Source: Amycolatopsis rifamycinica
Lineage (GTDB): Bacteria > Actinomycetota > Actinomycetes > Mycobacteriales > Pseudonocardiaceae
DNA length: 64,000 nt
Reading direction: 5' to 3'
NCBI RefSeq assembly: GCF_000695625.1
Contig: NZ_JMQI01000066.1
Location: forward strand, 62,001-126,000
Shown here: positions 16,747 to 25,277 of the stretch, piece by piece
Position numbering within the stretch: the stretch's first letter is position 1
How the letters are laid out: each line of letters begins with the position of its first letter
Translations under genes and position numbers: made by a program
The notes under the pieces: generated by a model
The model's database searches: none
What the model was told of the DNA's origin: nothing
Seen by the model: only the letters and a program-made list of their open reading frames with translations

Positions 16747-18498
16747 ATGGAAACCATTTCCCGGCCGGATCCCGGCACCGGTCTGCCCACGGCCACCGGC
16801 GAGTCCTTCGCGACCCTGCTGGGTCACTGGGCGCGCCGCCTCGGCGACCGCGTCGCCGTGACCCACCTCGACCACCGCGACGGCGTCGACGGCCAGGCGG
16901 TCACGCTCACCTGGCGCGAGCTCGACGAGCGGGTCGGCGCGGTGGCGGCCCGGCTGTCCGAAGTGGTCGGTCCCGGGGAGCGCGCGGCGGTGCTGGCCGG
17001 GCAGTCCACCGGGTACGTCGTCGCGTTCCTCGCCGCGCTGCGGGCGGGCCTGATCGCCGTGCCGCTGTTCGCACCCGGCCTGCCCGGCCACGCGGGCCGG
17101 CTGGCTGCGGCGCTCGCCGACTGCGGTCCGCGCGTGGTGCTGACCACGGCCGGGGACCACGAGGCGGTCACCCGGTTCCTCGACGGCGCCGCGCCCGGCC
17201 CGGCGGTGGTCGACGTCGACGCCGTGCCGCCGGTCGCGGCCGGGACGCGGGACTGGCCCGCGCCCGATCCCGACGCCCCGGCGTACCTGCAGTACACGTC
17301 CGGCTCGACGCGCTCGCCCGCCGGGGTCGTGCTGACCCACCGGAACGTGCTCGCCAACGCCCGTCAGGCGTGTGCCGCCTACGGCGCCGAAAGCGGGACG
17401 ACGTCGACGGTCAGCTGGCTGCCGCTGTTCCACGACATGGGGCTGATCCTCGGCATCGGCGCGCCGATGGCCGGCGGGCTGGAGTCGGTCCTGATGGACC
17501 CGCTGGCCTTCCTCGAACGGCCCGTGCGCTGGCTTCGCGCGCTCTCGGCCAGCCCCGGCGCGATCAGCGCCGCCCCGAACTTCGCCTACGCCTACTGCGC
17601 TTCCCGCGTCACCGAGGCCGACAAGCTCTACCTCGAGCTGAGCCGGGTGGTGTCGCTGATCAACGGCAGTGAACCGGTGCTGCCGGCCACGATCGAAAAG
17701 TTCCACGCGGCGTTCGCCGAATGCGGGCTGCGGCCGGAGGTGCACCGGTCCTCCTACGGTTTGGCCGAGGCCACCGTGCTGGTCTCCGTGACGGACGCGG
17801 GGAAGCCGCCCCGGCAGGTGACGTTCGACCGGGCCCGGCTCGCCGCGGGCTACGCGGAGCCGGTCGCCGCGAGCGCTTCGGCATCGACGCTCGTCTCCTG
17901 CGGCCGCCCGGTGGGGCAGCGGGTGCTGATCACCGACCCGGCGACCGGGCGGCCCGCCGAACCGGGCGAGGTCGGCGAAATCCGGGTCAGCGGCCCGAAC
18001 GTCGGCCGCGGCTACTGGGGCCGGGCCGAGGCGTCGACGGCCGCCTTCGGCCTGCCCCCGCTCGATCCGGACACCGGCGAAGGCTGGCTGGCGACCGGCG
18101 ACCTCGGCGTCGTCTTCGACGGCGAGCTGTTCGTGACGGGCCGGCTGAAGGACCTGGTCGTCGTCGACGGCCGCAACCACTACCCGCAGGACATCGAGCA
18201 GACCGTCGAGGAACACCCGGCCGTGCGGCCGCATTCGGCCGCGGCCTTCGCGATCGACGGCGACGGCGGGGAAGCCGCGGTCGTCGTCCTGGAACGCGCG
18301 AAGAACGTCGAAACCGACCTCGTGGCGGCGACGGCGGCCCTGCGGGCGGCGGTGTCGGCGGGGCACGGCCTGCGCCTGCACGACGTCGTCTTCCTACCGC
18401 CGGGCGAGGTGCCCCGCACCTCCAGCGGCAAGATCAGCCGGGCCCGGTGCCGGGTGTCCTACCTGGATGGTGCGTTCACCGCGCGGCGGCTCGGATGA
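16747..18498 (+). CDS. Fatty-acyl-AMP ligase (FadD32-like FAAL)
   Basis: A 583-residue adenylating enzyme of the FAAL branch, which makes acyl-AMP and hands the acyl chain to a carrier protein instead of CoA. FAAL hallmarks are LQYTSGSTRSPAGVVLTHRN, the long GVRVLTAG-equivalent segment VGQRVLITDPATG, and DLVVVDGRNHYPQDIEQTVEEH near the C-terminal hinge. The start was chosen by GAGGAT four bases before the ATG; an upstream in-frame ATG lacks a ribosome site. Its stop overlaps the PKS start by four bases. It very probably loads a fatty acid on the N-terminal carrier domain of that PKS, as FadD32 does for Pks13. Confidence 0.9.
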   Translation: METISRPDPGTGLPTATGESFATLLGHWARRLGDRVAVTHLDHRDGVDGQAVTLTWRELDERVGAVAARLSEVVGPGERAAVLAGQSTGYVVAFLAALRAGLIAVPLFAPGLPGHAGRLAAALADCGPRVVLTTAGDHEAVTRFLDGAAPGPAVVDVDAVPPVAAGTRDWPAPDPDAPAYLQYTSGSTRSPAGVVLTHRNVLANARQACAAYGAESGTTSTVSWLPLFHDMGLILGIGAPMAGGLESVLMDPLAFLERPVRWLRALSASPGAISAAPNFAYAYCASRVTEADKLYLELSRVVSLINGSEPVLPATIEKFHAAFAECGLRPEVHRSSYGLAEATVLVSVTDAGKPPRQVTFDRARLAAGYAEPVAASASASTLVSCGRPVGQRVLITDPATGRPAEPGEVGEIRVSGPNVGRGYWGRAEASTAAFGLPPLDPDTGEGWLATGDLGVVFDGELFVTGRLKDLVVVDGRNHYPQDIEQTVEEHPAVRPHSAAAFAIDGDGGEAAVVVLERAKNVETDLVAATAALRAAVSAGHGLRLHDVVFLPPGEVPRTSSGKISRARCRVSYLDGAFTARRLG

Positions 18499-21400
18499 GC
18501 GCGCCGGACGCCGCGGCGATCCGCGCGTGGCTGATCGCGCGGCTCGGCGACGTGGACCCCGACCGGCCCCTGCACGAGACCGGACTGTCCTCACGGGACG
18601 CGACGAGCCTGGCGGCCGACCTCGGCGAGTTCACCGGCCGCCCGCTGTCGCCGACCCTGGTCTGGCAGTACCCGACGATCACCGGCCTCGCCGCGCACTT
18701 GTCCACTGTGGATTCCGCGTCGGCGTACGTGCCGCTGCGCGAGGAAGGCGAGCCGATCGCGGTCGTCGGCCTCGGCTGCCGGCTGCCGGGCGGGATCGAG
18801 TCCCCGGCCGCGTTCTGGCGTTTCCTCGACGCGGGCGGTGACGGCACCGGCGACGTCCCCGAAGGTCGCTGGGAAACCTTCGCCCCGGCCGAGGACCTCG
18901 CCGGTGTCCCGTCGCGCGGCGGCTTCCTCGCCGACGTCGCCGGGTTCGACGCGGAGTTCTTCGGCATCAGCCCGCGCGAAGCCGAGGCGATGGATCCGCA
19001 GCAGCGGATCCTCCTGGAGGTCGTCTGGGCGGCGCTGGAGCACGCCGGCATCCCGCCGTCCACCCTGCGCGGCAGCCGGACCGGCGTGTTCGTCGGGCTG
19101 TCGGCCACCGAGTACGGCTCGCTGACGATGGCCGACGTCGCGGGCGTCGACGTCTGGTCCGGGACCGGCGCGGCGGCGAGCATCGCGGCGAACCGGCTGT
19201 CGTACCTGCTCGACCTGCGCGGGCCCAGCCTCACCCTGGACACCGCGTGCTCGTCGTCGCTGGTCGCGGTGCACCAGGCGGTGCAGAGCCTGCGCCGCGG
19301 CGAGAGCGAGACCGCGCTGGCCGCCGGGGTGAACGTCCTGCTCGCGCCGGGGATCACCGCCGGGTTCCACCGGGCCGGGGTGCTGGCCGCGGACGGCCGG
19401 TGCAAGCCGTTCGACGCCGGCGCCGACGGGATCGCCCGTGGCGAAGGCTGCGGCGTGGTCGTGCTGAAGCCGCTGCGGGCGGCGCGCCAGGCGGGCGACC
19501 GGGTGCTGGCGCTCATCCGCGGCAGCGCGGTGAACTCCGACGGCCGTTCCAACGGCTTGACCGCCCCCAACCCGCAGGCCCAGGCGGCGCTGCTGCGCGA
19601 CGCCTACGCCACTGCGGGCGTCGACGCGTCCACTGTGGACTACGTCGAGGCGCACGGGACCGGGACGCCGCTGGGCGACCCCCTGGAGGCGGGCGCGCTG
19701 GCGTCCGTGCTCGGCTCCGGGCGCGCCGCCGGCCGTCCGCTGCTGCTGGGTTCGGTGAAGAGCAACCTGGGCCACCTCGAAGGCGCGGCCGGGATCACCG
19801 GCCTGCTGAAGGTGGTGCTGGCGATGACGCACCGGCGGCTGCCGCCGAGCCTGCACTTCCGCGAGCCGAACCCGCACATCGACTTCACGGCGTTGCGGGT
19901 GGTCGAGTCGACGAGGGACTGGCCGCGCTACTCCGGGACGGCCAGGGCCGGGGTGTCGGCGTTCGGCTTCGGCGGGACGAACGCCCACGTCGTGCTGGAG
20001 GAGTGGCCCGCGGCGGCGTTCCCGCCCCGAGCCGGTGCCGGCGGCCCGCAGGTGTTCGCGCTCTCGGCCCGGTCGGCGGAGGTGCTGCGGGCACGGGCGG
20101 GCGAGCTCGCGGACTGGCTGGCGGAGAGCGAGACACCGCTGGATGCGGTCGCGGCGACGCTCGCGCACCGGCGGGAGCACCTGCCGCTCCGCGCGGCGGT
20201 GGTCGCCGAAAGCCGGGGCGAGGTGGTCGATGCCCTGCGCGACTTGGCCGCCGGCGTCGAGCGCCCCAATGTGGCCTTCGGTGCGGTGGACGCGCCCAAG
20301 GTGGCCGCCGGTGCGCTCAGCGCGCCCAAGGGGGTCTTCGGTGCGGTGGACGCGCCCAAGGTGGCCGCCGGTGGGCTCAGCGCACCCAAGGGGGCCTCTG
20401 GGGCGGTGGACGCGCCCAAGGTGGCCGCCGGTGCGCTCGGCGCACCCAACGTGGCTTCCGGTGCGGTGGACGCAACCAACGCCACATCCGTGTCCTCGGG
20501 GGCCGGGGAGCGCGAGGGGGAGCCGGGTGTCGTCTTCGTCTTCTCCGGTTACGGCTCGCAGTGGTCCGGGATGGGGCGGCTGCTGCTCCGCTCCGAACCC
20601 GCCTTCCGGGCCGGGATCGAGGCCCTCGATCCCGTCTTCCGCGTCGAAGCCGGGTTCTCCCTGCGGGAAGCCCTCGAGCATGACCTGCCCGACCTCGCCG
20701 CGACCCAGCTCGCGCTGTTCGGGATGCAGCTCGCCCTGGCCGACCTCTGGCGGGCGCACGACGTCGTTCCGGCCGCCGTGCTGGGGCACTCGATGGGTGA
20801 GGTCGCGGCCGCCGTCGTCGCCGGGGCACTCGACGTCGCCGACGGCCTGAAGGTCATGGCCGCGCGCGCCCGGCTGCTGGCCGAGCTCGACGAACGCGGG
20901 GGCGGCGCGATGGCCCTCGTCGAGCTCTCGCCGGCCGAACTCGCCGCATTTCCCGACGTCACCATCGCGGTGTACGCGTCGCCGACCCAGTGCACCGTCA
21001 GCGGGGCCGCCGACCGCGTGGACGCCGTGGTCGCGCACGCCGAAGCCCTCGGCAGGCTCGCCCGGCGGCTGCCGGTCGGGGGTGCCGGGCACTCCGCCGC
21101 CGTCGAGCCGGTGCTCGGCCCGTTCCGCGCCGCGGTGACGGGACTGGTCCCCGGAACGCCCGGCATCCGGTGTTACAGCAGCGTTCTCGACGATCCGCGC
21201 GAGCCGCCCGCGTTCGACGTCGAGTACTGGGCGGCGAACCTGCGCCGTCCCGTGCGGTTCAGCCAGGCGCTGGCCGCGGCGGCCGCCGACGGGCACACCG
21301 TGTTCGTCGAAATCTCGCCGCACCCGGTGGCCCTGGCGGCGATCGAGCAGTCCGGCGTGCTGGGCCTGCCCTCGGCCAGCCGCCGGATCGACGAGCGGAC

Positions 21401-24400
21401 GGCGTTCCTGACCAGCCTCGCCCGGCTGCACGTGCTCGGCGGCGGCAACCGGAGCTTCGCCCCGGGCCGGGAGCTCCGCCGCCCGGACTTCCGAAGCACC
21501 TGGCATCCCGGCGTGCTGGCCGCCCGGCCGCAGACGCCGCCGGTCGAGCTGCCCGGCCCGGTCTGGCGGCACGAACGCTTCTGGCCGCGCCGGACCGTCC
21601 GCCCCGGCGGCGCGCACCCCCTGCTCGGCGTGCACGTCGAAGACCCCGGCGGTGGCCACCTGTGGCGCGGTGACGTCGGCACCGCCGCGCTGCCGTGGCT
21701 GGCCGACCACACCGTCGGGGACACCCCGGTGTTCCCGGCCACCGGGTTCCTGGAGCTCGCGCTCGCCGCGGCCGGCCCCGGCGGCCGCGTCCACGACCTC
21801 GAACTGCGGGAAGTCCTGCCGCTCGGCGACCACACCGAGGTGACCACGACGCTGCGCGGGTCCGCGCTGACCGTCCACAGCGGACCCGGCCCCTGGGTCC
21901 GGCACGCCACCGCGCGGATCGGCACCGGCGGCACGCCGTCGGCGCCGTTCGGGGAAACCGACGGCGAGCCGGTCGACGTCTACCGGGCGCTGGCCGAGCT
22001 GGGGCAGTCCTACGGCCCGGCCTTCCGCGGCCTGCGCCGGGTGACCGCCGCGCCCGGGCGCGCGTCGGCGTCGATCGCGCAGCCGGACGCCGACCACCCG
22101 GCGTACGTGCTGCACCCGGCGCTCGCCGACGCCTGCCTGCACGCGCTGGCGGCGGCCGTCGGCGAGGCGGACGCCCTCTACCTGCCGCTGTCGGTGAGGG
22201 AGGTGGTGGTCGACGGCGATCCGCGCCGCGGCGTGCGGGTGGACGCCGTGCTCGGGGAGTCCGGCGACGGCGTGCTCGGCAGCGTCCAGCTGGTCGACGC
22301 CGACGACGTCGTCCTGGTCGAATTCCGCGACGTCTACTGCCGCCGCTACCGGGACGCGGCCCTCGCGAAGCTGCTGTACGAGGCCGCCTGGCAGCCGGCG
22401 CCGCTGCCCGCCGCCCCGGAACTGTCGGTGCCGGCCGGTAATGTGGAAAACGGGGGGCGCCCCCGCGGGCCCCGGCGGGCGCACCGGTGGATCGTGCTGT
22501 CCGACGACCACCGCGGGCTCCCGGGCGAGGACGTCCGGACCGTCCGCCTCGGCGACCGGGCCGAGCTGGCGAAGCTGCTGCGCGACGGGGAACCGACCGC
22601 GGTCCTCGCCCTGCTCGGCGCCGCCGCCGAGCCGGATCCGGCGCGCGGGGCGCGGCTGGTCGAGACGCTGGCCGGCGTCGTCGCCGAGCTGGCCGAACTG
22701 CCGGTGGCGCCGCGGCTGTGGCTGGTGACCGACGGAGCGCACGCCGTCGAACCCGGCGAGCGCGGCGACCCCGGACTGGCCGCGCTGCGCGGGCTCGTGC
22801 GCGTGCTCGCGTTCGAGCACCCCGAACTGCGGGTGAGCCAGGTCGACGGAACGGACCGGCTGCCGGACGAGGTCCGCGCGGACGGGCCGGACGACGAAAT
22901 CGCCTGGCGCGGCGGCGTGCGGTACACGCGGCGCCTGGTCCGTCCCGCCCTCGGCGACCCGGTGCGGCCGCCGGTCCGCGGCGGCGCGTACGTCATCACC
23001 GGCGGCCTCGGCGGCCTGGGGTTGGTCGCGGCGAAGTGGCTGGCGGAGCGGGGCGCGACGCGGCTGGTGCTGAACAGCCGGCACGCCGCCGATCCCCAGC
23101 TGGGTGTCGACGTCCGGGTGGTGCCCGGCGACATCGCCGCCCCGGGCACGGCGGAAGCCCTGGTCGCGGCGGCCGTCGAAGGGGGCGTGCCGCTGCGCGG
23201 GGTGCTGCACGCCGCCGGCGTCCTGGCCGACGGCGCCGCGATCAGCCTCGGTACCGACGCGCTCGAGACGGCTTGGCGGCCGAAGGCGCTGGGAGCGTGG
23301 CGCCTGCACGAGGCGACGGCCGGGCACGACCTCGACTGGTGGCTGGTGTACTCGTCGGCGGCGGCCCTGTTCGGCTCGCCGGGCCAGGCCGCGTACGCGA
23401 CGGCGAACGCGTGGGCCGACGCGCTGGTGGCGTGGCGCCGCGCCCAAGGCCTCCCGGCCGCGACGATCGCGTGGGGCGCCTGGGGCGAAGCCGGCGCGGC
23501 GGCCGGCTCGGTCAACCCGGTGCTCGAACCGCTCGGCACCGAGGAAGCGCTGTCGGCGCTGGACTCCGTGCTGGCCCGCGACCGCGCGGCGACCGGAGTG
23601 GCCCGGGTCGACTCGGAAACGGTGCTGGAGCTCTTCCCCGGGCTGGGGGAGCGACCGTTCTTCGGGCTCTTCGCGCCGCGGCCGTCATCGTCCACTTGGG
23701 ACGGACTGGAAGCCCTGCGTTCGAAGACACCGGAAGCGGCCCGCGCGGCGATCGCCTCGCACCTGGCGGAGCTGGTCGCGGATCTGCTGGGGCTGACGGA
23801 GGTCGACCGGACGGTGCCGCTCACCCGGCTGGGGCTGGATTCGCTCTCGGCGATGCGGGCTCGCGGCGCGGTGGAAAGGGACTTCGGGTTGCCGTTGCCG
23901 ATCCCGTTGCTGCTGCGGGGGGCCAGTCTGGCGGAGCTGGCCGGCCATTTGGCCGAGCAGGCGGGGTTCGGTCCGGCTTCACCCGAGCGGCGGGAGCTCG
24001 CCGGCCGTTTGGCTGACCAGGCGGGGGTTGGTCCGGCTTCATCCGAGCGGCGGGAGCTCGCCGGCCGGCTGGCCGAGCAGGCGGGGGTTGGTCCGGCTTC
24101 ACCCGAGCGGCGGGAGCTCGCCGGCCGTTTGGCTGACCAGGCGGGGGTTGGTCCGGCTTCACCCGAGCGGCGGGAGCACGCCGGCCGTTTGGCTGACCAG
24201 GCGGGGTTCGGTCCGGCTTCACCCGAGCAGCCGGTGTCCGCCGCGTCCGTTGTCGCCGGGCCGCGGGATCCCGCCGAACGCTGGGTCGCCCGGCACTGGC
24301 GTGCCGTCCTCGGCGGCCCCGAACCCGGCGTCCACGAGCCCTTCGCCGGCGGTCCGGCGCAGGCTCGGCAGCTCCGGGCGGCGTTCGCCGAGCACCTTGG

Positions 24401-25277
24401 TGCGGTGCCCGGCGAAGACCGGCTCTTCGCCACGCCCACCGTCGCCGCGATGGCCGACCTCCTGCGGGCCGAGCTCGAAGGGCACGGTGGTGGGCCCGTG
24501 CGCCTGCTGCGGGACGGCGTCGGCGACGAGCCCGTCTTCCTCTTCCACCCCGCCGGCGGCACCGCGAGCGTCTACCGCGAGCTCGCCCGGCTCCTCCCGG
24601 AAGGCCCGCCGGTCCACGGCTTCGAGCGCCTCGACGACGCCCGCACCGTCGAGGGCAAAGCCGCCCGGTACGCGGAGCTGATCCGGCAGATCCAGCCCGA
24701 CGGCCCCTACCGGCTGGGTGGCTGGTCGTTCGGCGGCTGCCTGGCCTACGAGACCGCGCGCCGCCTGGGCGGCGCCGAGCTCGTCTTCCTCATCGACACC
24801 ATCCTGCCGCTGCCCGCCACCGGCGACCCGGCCGACCGGCTGCTGGACCGCTTCGACCGGTTCGCCGAGCACATCGCCCGGACCTACGGCGTGCCGTTCG
24901 CCGTGCCCCGCGAGGAGCTGGCGAGACTGGACGAGGACGCCCAGATCCGCTGGGTCATGGCCCGGCTGGCCGAGCAGGTGCCGGACATGGGCGATGGCGT
25001 CCTCAAGCACCAGTACGAGTCCTATGTGGACGCCCGGGTGGCCGAACGGTACCGGCCCGGGCGCTACGACGGGCGGGTGGTGCTGCTGCGCGCCCAGGAC
25101 CCGCACCCGCTCACCACCGCACTGGACCCGCGGTACCTGCGCACGGACGACACCCTGGGCTGGGACGAGTACTGCGGTGACCTCGACGTCGTGCGGGTGC
25201 CCGGCGATCACGTGTCGATGATCGACCCGCCGCACGTGGCGGTGCTGGCCGAACGGCTCGGGGCGGTGGTGCGGTGA
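18495..25277 (+). CDS. Type I PKS: ACP-KS-AT-DH-KR-ACP-(ACP*)-TE, Pks13-like
   Basis: A 2260-residue synthase. N-terminal carrier 1-80, with Ser33 in LSSRDA in place of the usual DSL. KS about 85-503, with Cys252, His387 and His427. Repetitive linker about 590-668. AT about 675-1005, with Ser766 in GHSMGE; the specificity loop reads VGGAGH, unlike the malonyl (HAFH) or methylmalonyl (YASH) forms. DH from about 1041, with His1072 and Asp1212. KR about 1490-1680, with ITGGLGGLG and Tyr1634. ACP with Ser1783 in LGLDSL. A five-copy 20-residue repeat. A second carrier-like domain without the serine, then TE with Ser2078 in GWSFGG. ACP-KS-AT-ACP-TE beside a FAAL and a carboxylase recalls Pks13; the DH and KR are extra. 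The likely product is an alpha-alkyl beta-hydroxy or unsaturated branched fatty acid (inference). Confidence 0.93.
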   Translation: MSAPDAAAIRAWLIARLGDVDPDRPLHETGLSSRDATSLAADLGEFTGRPLSPTLVWQYPTITGLAAHLSTVDSASAYVPLREEGEPIAVVGLGCRLPGGIESPAAFWRFLDAGGDGTGDVPEGRWETFAPAEDLAGVPSRGGFLADVAGFDAEFFGISPREAEAMDPQQRILLEVVWAALEHAGIPPSTLRGSRTGVFVGLSATEYGSLTMADVAGVDVWSGTGAAASIAANRLSYLLDLRGPSLTLDTACSSSLVAVHQAVQSLRRGESETALAAGVNVLLAPGITAGFHRAGVLAADGRCKPFDAGADGIARGEGCGVVVLKPLRAARQAGDRVLALIRGSAVNSDGRSNGLTAPNPQAQAALLRDAYATAGVDASTVDYVEAHGTGTPLGDPLEAGALASVLGSGRAAGRPLLLGSVKSNLGHLEGAAGITGLLKVVLAMTHRRLPPSLHFREPNPHIDFTALRVVESTRDWPRYSGTARAGVSAFGFGGTNAHVVLEEWPAAAFPPRAGAGGPQVFALSARSAEVLRARAGELADWLAESETPLDAVAATLAHRREHLPLRAAVVAESRGEVVDALRDLAAGVERPNVAFGAVDAPKVAAGALSAPKGVFGAVDAPKVAAGGLSAPKGASGAVDAPKVAAGALGAPNVASGAVDATNATSVSSGAGEREGEPGVVFVFSGYGSQWSGMGRLLLRSEPAFRAGIEALDPVFRVEAGFSLREALEHDLPDLAATQLALFGMQLALADLWRAHDVVPAAVLGHSMGEVAAAVVAGALDVADGLKVMAARARLLAELDERGGGAMALVELSPAELAAFPDVTIAVYASPTQCTVSGAADRVDAVVAHAEALGRLARRLPVGGAGHSAAVEPVLGPFRAAVTGLVPGTPGIRCYSSVLDDPREPPAFDVEYWAANLRRPVRFSQALAAAAADGHTVFVEISPHPVALAAIEQSGVLGLPSASRRIDERTAFLTSLARLHVLGGGNRSFAPGRELRRPDFRSTWHPGVLAARPQTPPVELPGPVWRHERFWPRRTVRPGGAHPLLGVHVEDPGGGHLWRGDVGTAALPWLADHTVGDTPVFPATGFLELALAAAGPGGRVHDLELREVLPLGDHTEVTTTLRGSALTVHSGPGPWVRHATARIGTGGTPSAPFGETDGEPVDVYRALAELGQSYGPAFRGLRRVTAAPGRASASIAQPDADHPAYVLHPALADACLHALAAAVGEADALYLPLSVREVVVDGDPRRGVRVDAVLGESGDGVLGSVQLVDADDVVLVEFRDVYCRRYRDAALAKLLYEAAWQPAPLPAAPELSVPAGNVENGGRPRGPRRAHRWIVLSDDHRGLPGEDVRTVRLGDRAELAKLLRDGEPTAVLALLGAAAEPDPARGARLVETLAGVVAELAELPVAPRLWLVTDGAHAVEPGERGDPGLAALRGLVRVLAFEHPELRVSQVDGTDRLPDEVRADGPDDEIAWRGGVRYTRRLVRPALGDPVRPPVRGGAYVITGGLGGLGLVAAKWLAERGATRLVLNSRHAADPQLGVDVRVVPGDIAAPGTAEALVAAAVEGGVPLRGVLHAAGVLADGAAISLGTDALETAWRPKALGAWRLHEATAGHDLDWWLVYSSAAALFGSPGQAAYATANAWADALVAWRRAQGLPAATIAWGAWGEAGAAAGSVNPVLEPLGTEEALSALDSVLARDRAATGVARVDSETVLELFPGLGERPFFGLFAPRPSSSTWDGLEALRSKTPEAARAAIASHLAELVADLLGLTEVDRTVPLTRLGLDSLSAMRARGAVERDFGLPLPIPLLLRGASLAELAGHLAEQAGFGPASPERRELAGRLADQAGVGPASSERRELAGRLAEQAGVGPASPERRELAGRLADQAGVGPASPERREHAGRLADQAGFGPASPEQPVSAASVVAGPRDPAERWVARHWRAVLGGPEPGVHEPFAGGPAQARQLRAAFAEHLGAVPGEDRLFATPTVAAMADLLRAELEGHGGGPVRLLRDGVGDEPVFLFHPAGGTASVYRELARLLPEGPPVHGFERLDDARTVEGKAARYAELIRQIQPDGPYRLGGWSFGGCLAYETARRLGGAELVFLIDTILPLPATGDPADRLLDRFDRFAEHIARTYGVPFAVPREELARLDEDAQIRWVMARLAEQVPDMGDGVLKHQYESYVDARVAERYRPGRYDGRVVLLRAQDPHPLTTALDPRYLRTDDTLGWDEYCGDLDVVRVPGDHVSMIDPPHVAVLAERLGAVVR
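20281..20485 (+). repeat. 30/60-bp tandem repeat inside the PKS KS-AT linker
   Basis: Three and a half 60-bp units, each made of two diverged 30-bp halves, encode alternating GAVDAPKVAA and GALSAPKGVF decapeptides. The array is in frame, lies between KS and AT, and is absent from ordinary KS-AT linkers. Its low divergence suggests recent expansion. Confidence 0.9.
23935..24234 (+). repeat. 60-bp tandem repeat, five copies, after the PKS carrier domain
   Basis: Five near-identical 60-bp units encode the 20-residue motif ELAGRLADQAGVGPASPERR. The first unit includes the natural last helix of the carrier domain (ELAGHLAEQ), so the array looks like a duplication of that helix plus its linker. 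It separates the active ACP from the degenerate one and the thioesterase. Confidence 0.92.

Noticed and set aside
15061-18381. 1106-codon minus-strand frame
   Set aside because: A shadow of the MFS and acyl-AMP ligase genes; no family pattern.
17721-18494. Upstream extension of the PKS reading frame
   Set aside because: This stretch is out of frame with the acyl-AMP ligase that clearly occupies it; the ATG at 18495 overlapping the ligase stop is the natural start.
18591-23447. 1618-codon open frame on the minus strand
   Set aside because: It lies wholly opposite the PKS, whose KS, AT, DH and KR motifs prove the plus strand; the antisense product is low-complexity Arg/Gly/Val.
23935-24234. 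CRISPR-like array inside the PKS
   Set aside because: In-frame contiguous repeats without spacers.
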